A stretch of DNA of 64,000 nt, taken from positions 372,001 through 436,000 of the forward strand of contig NZ_CP132913.1 in assembly GCF_036327475.1 (NCBI RefSeq), in the 5' to 3' direction. Positions 29,371-38,409 of the stretch are shown here, in pieces. A model generated the notes under the pieces. The model saw only the letters and a list, made by a program, of their open reading frames with translations, made no database searches and had not been told where the DNA came from. This DNA is from G036327475 sp036327475. GTDB taxonomy: Bacteria > Pseudomonadota > Gammaproteobacteria > Enterobacterales > Enterobacteriaceae. The stretch's first letter is position 1. Each line of letters begins with the position of its first letter. Both the position numbers and the translations under genes were made by a program.

Positions 29371-29616
29371 ATGTTAAACGATATGCCCGTGTTAAGCCAT
29401 GAGCAACAGCAACAGGCCGTCGAGCATATTCAGTGTTAACGGCCCGGGGAATGAGTAGTGGCGAGGCCATTGCGCTGGTGGCGCGCGAACTGCGCGTCTA
29501 CCACACCGGCGAAAAGGTGACCCTGCTTTAGGGGTGAGGAGAAAACCGAAACCTATGAAGCCCTGGCTAGGCGCCCGGAGGCAGATCCTTACGATAGCTT
29601 TCCCGATGACGATTGA
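29371..29616 (+). pseudogene. yoaH: UPF0181 protein YoaH, frameshifted
   Basis: MLNDMPVLSHEQQQQAVEHI matches the YoaH start (LSHEQQQKAVERIQ); after a shift, GMSSGEAIALVARELRVYHT followed by GEKV continues it, and a third frame ends EADPYDSFPDDD. The intact protein is about 59 residues. Divergent from pabB. Confidence 0.75.
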
Positions 29617-29629
29617 GCACAGGGCGGCC

Positions 29630-29780
29630 CGTCCTTACTAGCGCAGCGATGATTTTGACTTCGATTTTATAGCGCAGATTCATTAGTCCCTTCTGAACCG
29701 TACAACGCACCGGTGTTAGCGCGCTGGGTGTTGGCGCGCTGCCAGCCCTCGACTCAGTTATCCCACATGCATTCATCGTG
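29630..29780 (-). pseudogene. yoaB: RidA-family protein YoaB, fragment
   Basis: The minus strand gives RVWDNW-like text, then PVRCTVQKGLMNLRYKIEVK ending IIAAL, which is the C-terminal end of YoaB (HAPVRCTVQAGLMNPKYKVE). The N-terminal two thirds are absent. The position next to yoaA matches E. coli. Confidence 0.75.
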
Positions 29781-29784
29781 GCAA

Positions 29785-31147
29785 ATTGTGTTAGGCAGGA
29801 AAATAGCCGCAGGCGGTAGTGGAATGCGTTTGCGCGCGTGTCCGGACGAGGAGGGAAAACAGCGGAACGCCGTGGGAGACGGCGTTAAAGCCGCGAGAGT
29901 CCAAGCGCTTGATGGCAGACACTACTGTGACATCATCGGCGCGCAACAACCGCTAGTGGGTGGAGGCGGGTGCCGGTATCGGTAAGACCCTACGTCTATC
30001 TGAATCCCAGTCCTGCGTGCCGATAAAAGGTGAGCATTTCCACCGGTCTGAGGCGTTACAGGATCAGCTCCACGCCCGGGTCTCCTGCGTATCGCGCATG
30101 GCATAGCATACCCGGACAACTGGCTTTGTTGAAAGGGCGTGCCAACTGAACGCATGGCACAGCACGTGACGGCAGGGGACGCACTGCCGCCGGAAAGGCT
30201 CAACGCGCTGTCTGCACTGATATCCGTGACATGCAGCAACTGAAAGAGCGCTGGAATATGTCATGGCGTAGCGAAGCTGGCGCTCAGCCGCTCAGCGCTG
30301 CTGGATGCTGCGTTTGAACGTGCGACGCTGTACCGCGCTAGATTAAAGCGCTTTAAAATACCAGTCGGGTCAGTTATTGGTACGAATGTAACGCGCGTCA
30401 TTTTGCCTGACGCTAACGCCGCTATCGGTCTCTAACCGTCTTCACGAGGTCATGGAAGAGAAGGGCGGCACGTGAATCTTTATCTCCGCGACGCTATCGG
30501 TGAATAATAAGCTGGTTCATTTCAGTGTATGGGATTGGAGAATGCGACATCCCTTTTGTTCACACCAGCCAGTTTGATTATGCCGCTCAGGTACTGCTGT
30601 ACGTGCCGCGCTTTTACCGGAACCACAGGAATACGGCGCCGCGCAGAAGCTGGCGCGGATGTCGGTACTGGCTATTGTCGCCAATCGCAGTCGCTGTTTT
30701 TCTACCTCGCATCAGATGATGCGCGATCTGGCGATGGAGTTTCGCGCCTCGTTGACGCTACCGGTCTTAGTGCAGGGCAAGAAATCCTGCGCCAGTTTGT
30801 CGACTACGGTAACGCAGCGCTTGCTGGCCACCAATATTTTTGGGAAAAGCGGACGTGCGCGGTAATATGTTGTTATGCGTTATCATCGATAAACTGTCGT
30901 TTACCGCGCTGGACGATCCACTACTGAAGGTACGCATTTGAGAATTGCCAACTGCACGGCAGAGATCCATTCGCGAGGTGCAGATCCCAGAGGCGGTCAT
31001 TTCCCTGAAATATGGGGTCGGTCGGCTTATATGCGACAGCGATGACTGTGGCGTGCTCATTATTTGCGATCAGCGGCTGGGTGACCATCCGCTCGTACAG
31101 CGAGATTTTCTGCAAAGTCTGCTGCCGCCGCGCCGTATCCCCTTGTA
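29785..31147 (+). pseudogene. yoaA: DinG-family helicase YoaA, degraded
   Basis: Blocks in order: QRNAVG and QQPLVVEAGAGIGKT (Walker A), SALLDAAFERATLYRARLKR, IFISATLSVNNKLVHF, MMRDLAMEFRASLTLPVLVQ, LPDAVISLKYGVGRLI (motif VI region) and DSDDCGVLIICDQRL. The iron-sulfur cluster region is missing. YoaA is an XPD/DinG-type helicase involved in repair of blocked replication forks. It precedes tsaB as in E. coli. Confidence 0.88.
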
Positions 31148-31210
31148 GCATCTGGTATGTTATGGTAAACGCTCATTACAGTCCTTTATCACTCCCGCCT
31201 GAGGTTTGGT

Positions 31211-31912
31211 ATGTCTACACGCATTTTAGCCCTTGATACTGCGACAGAAGCCTGTTCCGTCGCACTGATGCTCGACGACGAACTGTTGCTGGAGCGCTGC
31301 ACTGTTGCACCTCGTGAACACACGCAGCGCATCTTGCCCATGGTGGACGGCTTGTTGGCGGAGGCCGGTATTACGCTTGATAGTCTGGATACACTAGCAT
31401 TTGGCCGTGGACCCGGCAGCTTTACCGGCGTACGTATCGGCATCGGTATTGCCCAGGGGCTGGCGCTGGGCGCCGATCTGCCACTTGTCGGCGTCTCCAC
31501 CTTGGCGACGCTGGCCGAAGGCGCCTGGCGTCAAACCGGCGCTAGCCAGGTATTGGCTGCTATAGACGCACGCATGGGAGAAGTGTACTGGGCAGCGTAT
31601 CGACGTGAGGTAGACATCTGGCTGAGCGAGGAAGGCGAAGCGGTGGTGGCGCCGGCGGCCTTGGCAGCGCTGAGCGCGGATCTGACCGGATGCTGGGCCA
31701 CCGCCGGCACCGGCTGGCAAACGTATCCGACGTTGATGCAGCATGACGGATTGCAGCTCGTTGCAGGTGAAACGTTATTGCCCAGCGCGCGGGACATGCT
31801 GCCGATAGCGCTTCATCACTATCGCCACGGCGGCGCTCGGTCGGTCGCGCTGGTGGAACCGACCTATTTGCGCAATGAAGTGGCATGGAAAAAATTACCT
31901 GGCCGCGCCTGA
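31211..31912 (+). CDS. tsaB: tRNA t6A synthesis partner TsaB
   Basis: Intact 233 residues (E. coli 231). Starts MSTRILALDTATEACSVALM with the ASKHA-fold phosphate-loop motif, then FGRGPGSFTGVRIGIGIAQG and VDGLLAEAGITLDSLD. TsaB is a catalytically inactive paralogue that holds TsaD and TsaE together for threonylcarbamoyladenosine formation at tRNA position 37. It is essential in E. coli, which explains its survival between dead yoaA and a fused yeaY::rnd remnant. Confidence 0.95.
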   Translation: MSTRILALDTATEACSVALMLDDELLLERCTVAPREHTQRILPMVDGLLAEAGITLDSLDTLAFGRGPGSFTGVRIGIGIAQGLALGADLPLVGVSTLATLAEGAWRQTGASQVLAAIDARMGEVYWAAYRREVDIWLSEEGEAVVAPAALAALSADLTGCWATAGTGWQTYPTLMQHDGLQLVAGETLLPSARDMLPIALHHYRHGGARSVALVEPTYLRNEVAWKKLPGRA

Positions 31913-31974
31913 GAACTAAACTTATTCGATCGGTGCGGGTCAAAGTAGTGAGTTTATTAACGAGATCAAGCACC

Positions 31975-32143
31975 ATGTTCAGCTATCAGGCTTCACCCGT
32001 AGTGCCAGCTGGCGCCGGTCGGTTTCCTAGCCGCGATGTCAACGCTTACGGGGTGTGTTACGGTACCGGAGGGCGATCCGCAGCACGGCCCCGACGCCGC
32101 AAAATGATTTGGTACGGGTGATATGCGCCGTAGCTGCACATCG
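31975..32143 (+). pseudogene. yeaY: Slp-family outer membrane lipoprotein YeaY, 5' fragment
   Basis: In shifted frames the DNA reads LTGCVTVPEGDPQHGPDAAK and NDLVRV, matching the YeaY lipobox (LSGCVTVP) and following segment. The match ends at about 32140, where ribonuclease D sequence begins. It lies just after tsaB, as yeaY does in E. coli. Confidence 0.65.
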
Positions 32144-33030
32144 GTCAATATGACGGTAACGCGCTCGCTGACGCTTATCGATCCGCTAGTGATTACCGAT
32201 TGGCAGCCATTCATTGCGCTTCTTGTGGATCAACGAGCCACTAAATTGCTGCATGCCTCCAGCGAAGACCTAGAAGTGTTCTGGCATCGCTTTGGTCAGA
32301 TGCCGGAACCGATGATCGATACCCAAGTGTTGGCGGCGTTTACCGGTCGCGCTCTTTCCTGCGGACTCGCCGCGCTAGTGGCGGAAACGTTGCAGCTCAC
32401 GCTAGATAAAACGGAATCTCGCACCGACTGGCTCGCACGGCCGCTCAGCGGCAGGTAGTGTGATTATGATGCCGCCGATATTTACTGGCTCTTGCCGATA
32501 GCGCATAGCTAATAGCGCAAACGCAACAGGTGGGGTGGTGGTCGAAGGCCAGCCAGGAGTGCGCGGCTCTCTGTCAACGTCGCAGGATGTCGCCGGTCCT
32601 GAATTAGCCTATCGAGATATCGCTACGCCTGACAACTGCGCACGCGTCAGATTGCGTGCCTACAGTGGCTGGCCAGCTGGCGCCTGAATAAGGCCCGCGA
32701 GCGCGATACGGCGGTCAATTTCGGTAGGTGGCGTACTATGTGCTGTTGATCTCTTGACGAGCTGGAGCAGCTTGGTCTCAGCAGGCTCGAATCCGCTTCC
32801 ACGGCCGTGCGCTGCTGGCACGGGTGCAAGAGGCTCAGGCGCTGCCGGACAAAGCGTTGCCTCCAATCTGATAGATTGTCCTAGGTATCGCCAGACGTTT
32901 AAGGCGTTGAAAGAGCGGATTCAGCTGACGGCTAACAAGACGGGGTTGAGCAGTGAATTTCTGGCGTCCCGGCGTCAGATAAACCAGTTAATCAGTATGG
33001 TGTTTGGCTGACTCATGCTGCGCAGAAGCC
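32144..33030 (+). pseudogene. rnd: Ribonuclease D, 5'-truncated and degraded
   Basis: From about 32145: YDGNALALIDPLVITDWQPF in shifted frames, LLHASSEDLEVFWHRFGQMP, MIDTQVLAAFTGRALSCGLA and LDKTESRTDWLARPLS. Later ARERDTAVNF, PRYRQTFKALKERIQL and SSEFLASRRQINQLISMVFG appear in several frames. The first exonuclease motif (DTEF) is lost with the N terminus, where the gene is joined to yeaY. RNase D trims tRNA 3' ends. Confidence 0.88.
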
Positions 33031-33166
33031 GAAACTGGTAAACGGCTAGCGTGGAGTGCTGTTCGGTGCCCAATTGCTGACCTTGGTTATCTCAGGACGA
33101 AAGCAAAACACACCCTTAAGTAGCGGGAGTAGTCGCGCGTGGCTGGCCCATGAGACCGCGAGGCGT

Positions 33167-33436
33167 TCATTTTGTGCTCTCTTCCGTTTCCGGCAGCGTT
33201 ACGTTTAGCTCCAGGATAGAAATATCCCCATTCTTCTTCTCTAGTTGAACCGAAAGCATTTTCGGATCGATTTTCACATATTTACTGATGACTTCAAGTA
33301 GGTCGCGTTTTAACTGTGGCAGATAATGCGGCTCGTTATCACCTCTTCGCCGCTCGGCAACGATGATCTGTAGCCGTTCCTTGGCTATATTGGCTGTCGT
33401 TTTTTTGCGGGAGAGAAAAAAATCAAGTAATGCCAT
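33167..33436 (-). CDS. minE: Cell division topological specificity factor MinE
   Basis: Intact 89 residues (E. coli 88). MALLDFFLSRKKTTANIAKE is the membrane-targeting and MinD-stimulating N terminus; YLPQLKRDLLEVISKYVKID is in the dimerisation domain. MinE drives MinD ATP hydrolysis and the pole-to-pole oscillation. It lies 3 bases after minD in a minCDE operon. Confidence 0.96.
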   Translation of the reverse strand: MALLDFFLSRKKTTANIAKERLQIIVAERRRGDNEPHYLPQLKRDLLEVISKYVKIDPKMLSVQLEKKNGDISILELNVTLPETEESTK

Positions 33437-33439
33437 GGC

Positions 33440-34252
33440 TTATCCCCCAAACAGGCGTTTCAGGAATCCCTTCTTTTCTTCTTCGATGAAGCGGAAGAGG
33501 CGTTCTTCTCCTAACAGGCGATCAACCGTATCTGAATAGGCCTGGCCAGCATCAGACTCTTCATCGAGAATTACCGGCTCTCCCTGGTTGGAAGCCCGCA
33601 ACACCGATTGATCCTCTGGGATCACACCTACCAAAGGAATACGCAGAATTTCAATCACATCTTCTATACTGAGCATGTCGCCGCGGCTGACGCGTCCCGG
33701 ATTGTAACGGGTCAGTAGTAGATGCTCTTTAATGGGGTCTTCACCGCTTTCGGCTCGGCGCGATTTGGACGAAAGAATGCCCAGAATACGGTCGGAGTCG
33801 CGCACCGACGACACTTCGGGGTTGGTCGTGATAATCGCTTCATCGGCAAAATACAGCGCCATTAATGCACCGGTTTCAATACCGGCCGGTGAATCGCAAA
33901 CGACAAAATCGAATTCCATCGTGCTGAGATCATTCAATACCTTTTCTACACCGTCGCGGGTTAGAGCATCTTTATCTCGCGTCTGCGAGGCGGGTAGAAT
34001 ATATAAGTTTTCGGTCCGCTTATCTTTTATCAGCGCTTGATTCAGCGTAGCATCACCCTGGATGACATTGACGAAATCATAGACCACCCGGAGCTCACAG
34101 CCCATGAGCAAATCGAGGTTTCGCAGGCCGATATCGAAATCGATCACCACTGTTTTCTTTCCTTTGCGGGCTAAACCGGTAGCGATAGCCGCGCTCGATG
34201 TGGTCTTGCCAACGCCTCCTTTACCCGAAGTAATAACTATAATGCGTGCCAT
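33440..34252 (-). CDS. minD: Septum-site determining ATPase MinD
   Basis: 270 residues from the ATG at 34252, chosen because MARIIVITSGKGGVGKTTSS is the family start and AAGGAAT precedes it; an in-frame ATG at 34270 would add six residues that do not belong. The deviant Walker A motif GKGGVGKT is at residues 10-17, and the C-terminal amphipathic membrane helix reads FIEEEKKGFLKRLFGG. MinD recruits MinC to the membrane. Confidence 0.97.
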   Translation of the reverse strand: MARIIVITSGKGGVGKTTSSAAIATGLARKGKKTVVIDFDIGLRNLDLLMGCELRVVYDFVNVIQGDATLNQALIKDKRTENLYILPASQTRDKDALTRDGVEKVLNDLSTMEFDFVVCDSPAGIETGALMALYFADEAIITTNPEVSSVRDSDRILGILSSKSRRAESGEDPIKEHLLLTRYNPGRVSRGDMLSIEDVIEILRIPLVGVIPEDQSVLRASNQGEPVILDEESDAGQAYSDTVDRLLGEERLFRFIEEEKKGFLKRLFGG

Positions 34253-34273
34253 AAATGGATTCCTTGTCAAGGG

Positions 34274-34945
34274 CTAAATTAAAGGATGAATGGTAAGCGT
34301 GCCGTCCTGCAGACATAACCGCGCTGCTTTGCCTGAAAATTCGGCCGGAATTTGATCACTCAACCAATATTGACCGGCGATGGATATGAGCTCCGGAGAG
34401 AGATGGGTGCAGAAAATCTGGCACTCTCCATTGCCCGACGCACCGGCCAGCGCGCGGCCTCGCATCATGCCATAAATATGGATATTGCCATCGGCGATAA
34501 GCTCGGCGCTGGCGCTAACGCTGCTGGTGACAATTAAATCGCTGTTGCGGGCGTAAATTTGCTGCCCGGAGCGCACCGGCGTGTTAATAAGCCGCGTTCT
34601 GACCGCCGCCGACGTCTCGGCGACGCTGCGCTTTGGCGCTTTGCCTTCGGTCAGCAGCGGCAGCCCGCTGCGAACGATCGCCTGTTTCAGTTTCGCGTCG
34701 CGACAGCCGCTGACGCCGACCACATGCAGACCGGTCGCTAGCACCGCCCGTGACAGCTCCTCCCAGGGCGTATTGTGCCTAAGGCCGGTGACGTTGATGA
34801 CAACCGGCGCATCTTGTAAAAATTCAGGTGCTTGTTCGACTTTTTCCTCTATCGCCCGACGGATTTCTTCTGGCTGCGCATCATACACATGAATTACCGA
34901 TAAAGTAAAATTACTGCCTTTCAACTCAATTGGCGTTTGCGACAT
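34274..34945 (-). CDS. minC: Septum formation inhibitor MinC
   Basis: Intact 223 residues (E. coli 231). The N-terminal domain starts MSQTPIELKGSNFTLSVIHV; the C-terminal beta-helix includes GQQIYARNSDLIVTSSVSAS, GNIHIYGMMRGRALAGASGN and FCTHLSPELISIAGQYWLSD, the MinD-binding RSGQ-type region. MinC blocks FtsZ ring formation near the poles. First gene of minCDE, divergent from ycgL. Confidence 0.96.
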   Translation of the reverse strand: MSQTPIELKGSNFTLSVIHVYDAQPEEIRRAIEEKVEQAPEFLQDAPVVINVTGLRHNTPWEELSRAVLATGLHVVGVSGCRDAKLKQAIVRSGLPLLTEGKAPKRSVAETSAAVRTRLINTPVRSGQQIYARNSDLIVTSSVSASAELIADGNIHIYGMMRGRALAGASGNGECQIFCTHLSPELISIAGQYWLSDQIPAEFSGKAARLCLQDGTLTIHPLI

Positions 34946-35079
34946 TCTATCCTGACTCAGTCTTAGTACGTGTAATTTCCCGATTCGTCATGGGAGGTGA
35001 TATTTCGAAGTACTGCATGCATGTTATAGTTACCGCTATATACAGGCAAGACACCAGACCACGGCAATAGAGTAAAAAT

Positions 35080-35322
35080 ATGTTTTGTGTGATCTATAGA
35101 AGTTCAAAACAGGATCAAACCTATCTTTTTGTCGAAAGAAGAGAGGATTTTACACGCGTCCCGGCCGACTTAATAACGCACTTCGGAAAATCGCTATTCG
35201 CAATGATTTTACCCTTAGACGGCAGCAAAAAACTCGCTTCGGCGGATATAGAAAAAGTAAAAGAATTACTTAAAGAGCAGGGCTTCTATCTGCAAGTTCC
35301 CCACCGGTGGAAAATTTATTGA
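35080..35322 (+). CDS. ycgL: YcgL-domain protein, C terminus frameshifted
   Basis: 80 residues starting MFCVIYRSSKQDQTYLFVER and containing MILPLDGSKKLASADIEKVK, the conserved YcgL core. After YLQVP the frame reads HRWKIY and stops. Restoring one C at about 35302 would give PPVENLLTQH, the family end (E. coli has about 97-108 residues). The folded core is complete, so partial function is possible. Function of the family is unknown. Divergent from minC as in relatives. Confidence 0.85.
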   Translation: MFCVIYRSSKQDQTYLFVERREDFTRVPADLITHFGKSLFAMILPLDGSKKLASADIEKVKELLKEQGFYLQVPHRWKIY

Positions 35323-35324
35323 CC

Positions 35325-35645
35325 CAGCATCATCTCGTCGGAAAAGCCCGATCATTAACCAATAGGTTCGCGCGGCGCAATTACCGGCGCCGCACTCGCA
35401 GGGCTGGATCAATTATCTCATTGGCGATTCTGTAGTTAAGCCATGGCGGCAGCCCGCTATCTATGCCATACGCTCGCGCGCGATGTGAACCTTTGACGAG
35501 TATGAGCCCATTTGCCACTATCCCCTGTCCAACACTCCGATGGCGTACGTTGGATGCACAAGATGTGATGCTGTCACGTGTGCTGTTGTTCCACCTCCCG
35601 CCTTCTCTATTCACACAGGGCAAAGTGCTTTGATCGTCATGTTCG
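35325..35645. other. No gene recognised between ycgL and ycgM remnants
   Basis: Both strands have short frames without family similarity. Confidence 0.35.
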
Positions 35646-35649
35646 GGGG

Positions 35650-36172
35650 TAAACCAGTTGCCGTTTTGGCGACAGCTTACACGCTGCGACAGCGCTGTTG
35701 ACATCTTTAGCCAATATGCTGACATCAGCCCGGGACCGCGATGTGCGATATTCATCAACCTATCGGTAACCCTACCGATCGGGGGAAAGTGTATCGTGAG
35801 GTAGAGCTGGCTATCTTATATTGGTAAACAGGCTAACGAGCAGCAGGTCGCCCAGGGTATCGCAGGTGTGGGCGTCGCGCTAGCGCGCTAGATTTAACGC
35901 TGTGAGTCTGCAGGCACAGTTCAAAAAAGCAGAGCGGCCCTGGGAGAAAGCGATTTCAATTGTGGGGTTTATTCCGGCGGCGGAATTCGGTGATCCCCAA
36001 CAGACGGATTTGACGCTAACGGTTAACGAATCATGTTTAGCAAACGGGCAACACTCGCGACATGATCCACCCTACCCTGCCACACTCATTGCGTGTATAA
36101 GCCGTTTCTTCACCTTACCTCCCGGCGATATTGCACTGACAGGTCGCCAGGGAAGAGGTCGTAATGATTAAG
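35650..36172 (+). pseudogene. ycgM: Fumarylacetoacetate hydrolase-family protein YcgM, degraded
   Basis: Fragments: CAIFINLSV and YREVELA near 35740-35810, ANEQQVAQGIAGVGVALAR, FKKAERPWEKA, IVGFIPAAEFGDPQQTDLTL followed by TVNES, then SRFFTLPPGDIALTG. The active-site HxxE metal motif region is broken. The family hydrolyses acylpyruvates. Follows ycgL as in E. coli. Confidence 0.82.
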
Positions 36173-36174
36173 CC

Positions 36175-36825
36175 CTGCTAGGCGCTCACGGCAAGCCTGA
36201 ATCAACATCAATTGAGCACGTGGATAATTTAGCGTTTATTGAAAGCCTGACTGTGCCAAAAATAAACGTCTGGCGCGCGAGGGCTTTCACTCGCGATGCG
36301 GCCGAGCTATCCCGCTCAATAAGGAGGAGGGTGCATTTTCGCTATGGCTCGTCGCTCTACGTACGGGTCATCTCCAGCCTTTGGCGCGACTTTGCTGCTA
36401 TCACGGCGCCTTAAGCCATTATTCTAGATTTCGAAATGCGCTTGGTTATGCCCTCATAGGACGTCGCTTGGCTTGGATAAATGAGCGCTGCAGGGGAGCC
36501 TCAATGCAGCGGTTGGTGCTAGATCATATCGTTTTGCGTTTTTGCTAAGGTGATATCAGGGGAAGCGGTGGCGTCTTTGCCGCAGCGCTCACGACTTTAT
36601 AAGTGAACCAGGGCCAGGTACTATCAGCGCTCATTAAATTGACCGCAGGTGCACTTGGACGATAGATTGTCTCTGCCTGTTTTTCTTATTAAAAGGATCT
36701 TTTTCTCAATAAAATACAAGTAAGCTACCCGCTAGCGCAGGCAGTCATAATACGTATTCATGTTATTGACAGGCGTAGATCCTATTAAGCCCTAAACATG
36801 ACGCTCTTTCTCTAAGCACGCATCA
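36175..36825. other. No gene recognised between ycgM and dsbB
   Basis: A frame at 36220-36414 is protein-like at its start (MDNLAFIESLTVPKINVWRA) but unassigned. ycgN, which follows ycgM in E. coli, was not found. The last part is AT-rich. Confidence 0.35.
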
Positions 36826-36826
36826 T

Positions 36827-36870
36827 GCATAGGTGCATGACAGCGCCGCTATACTGTCATGCACCTATGC
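36827..36870. repeat. Perfect 17-bp inverted repeat just downstream of dsbB
   Basis: GCATAGGTGCATGACAG at 36827-36843, a 10-base loop, and the exact reverse complement at 36854-36870. The 3' end of dsbB (minus strand) is at 36876. No T run follows on either side, so it is not a standard terminator. The loop (GCCGCTATA) is echoed just after the right arm (GCCGCTATC). Confidence 0.9.
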
Positions 36871-36875
36871 CGCTA

Positions 36876-37406
36876 TCAGCGGGAAAAAAGATTGCGTTTG
36901 CGCGGCGGGAAGAATTGCGCGAGCAAAATGATCGCCGCTACCACCAGGTAGGCACCGAAGATGATAATCATCCATTGTGGCATCTCCAGCGACAGGAAAT
37001 GCCATTGACGAACGGTGCAATCGCTGCTGGTGCTGAAGACCGACGGTAGCCACTTATCCAGTGGCAGCCAGGCTGGGAAATTCACGAAAAAATCGCAGGT
37101 GACGAAGGGGGATGGATGGAGATGGATATCGGTATGCTTAATTGCCAGCAGCAGACCTTGCCAGGCGCTGTACAACCAAATCGCAAGACCGGCGAAATTC
37201 AGCGGCGTGGCGGGCGCGATGGCGCCTACCAGGCCGGCAGCAACGACGCCGTAGAGTGCGCAACGTTGATAAATACACAGGACGCAGGGTTTAAGCAGCA
37301 ATACATACTGAAAGTAGAACGCAACCAGTTCCAGCGCAAAGGCGGTCAGTGCCAATAGCAACCAGGCTGCACGATTTTTGGAGCAGCGGTTTAACGATTG
37401 CATCAT
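36876..37406 (-). CDS. dsbB: Disulfide bond formation protein DsbB
   Basis: Intact 176 residues, the E. coli length. Four membrane helices are visible. The essential cysteines fall at exactly the expected places: Cys41 and Cys44 in CVLCIYQRC, Cys104 in FVTCDFFVNF and Cys130 in SSDCTVRQWHF. DsbB re-oxidises DsbA and passes electrons to quinones. Two adjacent ATG codons open the frame. Its usual neighbour nhaB is absent; fadR beside it is decayed. Confidence 0.96.
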   Translation of the reverse strand: MMQSLNRCSKNRAAWLLLALTAFALELVAFYFQYVLLLKPCVLCIYQRCALYGVVAAGLVGAIAPATPLNFAGLAIWLYSAWQGLLLAIKHTDIHLHPSPFVTCDFFVNFPAWLPLDKWLPSVFSTSSDCTVRQWHFLSLEMPQWMIIIFGAYLVVAAIILLAQFFPPRKRNLFSR

Positions 37407-37703
37407 AAAGGGTTGTCCAGAGTAGTTAATAAGTGGCGTGAAACGAGCATTCTAAATCAAAAAACAACAGACACCAGCGACTTTTCCGTCAGCGGCGTAC
37501 CAGAGCCCGCGCCGTTTTGCTATTATTGAAGTTACCATACATGTACGGCGTGGAAAGGTCCTTTTAAGTCAAAATCGGGAGATGGGTTATGGTGCCGGCA
37601 GCGGGTAAGGTAAACTAGCTCGCTTGTTCGTGGTAAAGTCACTGCTTCCGCTCGCAGGGAGTGAGAGGCATAAATTGTTAGAGTTGCTATGGAAAAAACG
37701 AAT

Positions 37704-38345
37704 ATGGTCATCAAAGGCACAGAGTCCTGCCGGTTTCGCGGAAGAGTTTCTGATTGAAAGCATTTGGAATAATCGCTTTGCGTCTGGCTCTATCCTACCC
37801 GCGACGCGGAAGCTTTCCAACCTAATAATAGGCACCTCCCGCACCACGCTGCGGGAGGTGCCACAGCGAAGGTACTACAGCAACTGGCCCGTAACGGCTG
37901 ACTTAAATCCAGCACGGCAAGCCGACCCGGATGATAATATATGGGAAACGTCCGATTTGAATATCCTGGAGACGTTGAGTCCGGTTTGATCATGACAGTG
38001 TATCTCAGCTCACTAGCTCATTGATAATTTGCGGTGTGCGCCAACCTCGCTGAGGTCTTCACTCGTCTGGCGCGCTGTATTCTGATAAAGCACAGGATCA
38101 CAAGCTGCGGCGGTGGACGATAAGGCGGAAGCGGATGAGGCTGATGGCTTCATCAAATTGGATTACCGGGTTTTCCACGACATGGCGTTTACTGCAGACA
38201 AACCTAGGCCTACGTAATTTCTATGGCCAGCTGGCGACGCTATTGTATGATCAGGTTATGGAGCGGTGCGCCGTTATGTTAAAAAAGAGCAGGAATATCT
38301 GAGGCGCCATGCAATCCACGATGCTTGAATATATCGTGGGGATTT
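37704..38345 (+). pseudogene. fadR: Fatty acid metabolism regulator FadR, degraded
   Basis: Begins MVIK, shifts to KAQSPAGFAEEFLIESIWNN, then RFASGSILPATRKLSNLI, TSRTTLREV (the GntR helix-turn-helix) and WETSDLNILETLS. Downstream pieces include ATFHDMAFTADKP-like text and NFYGQLATLLYDQVMERCAV. Frameshifts and stops break both domains. FadR represses fad genes and activates fabA and fabB in E. coli. Confidence 0.87.
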
Positions 38346-38409
38346 GACTTCGGCGAAGGCGCCACCCTTTGGCGGGCGGCGCGGCTCTTCGGAAGGCATC
38401 AGAACGGCG

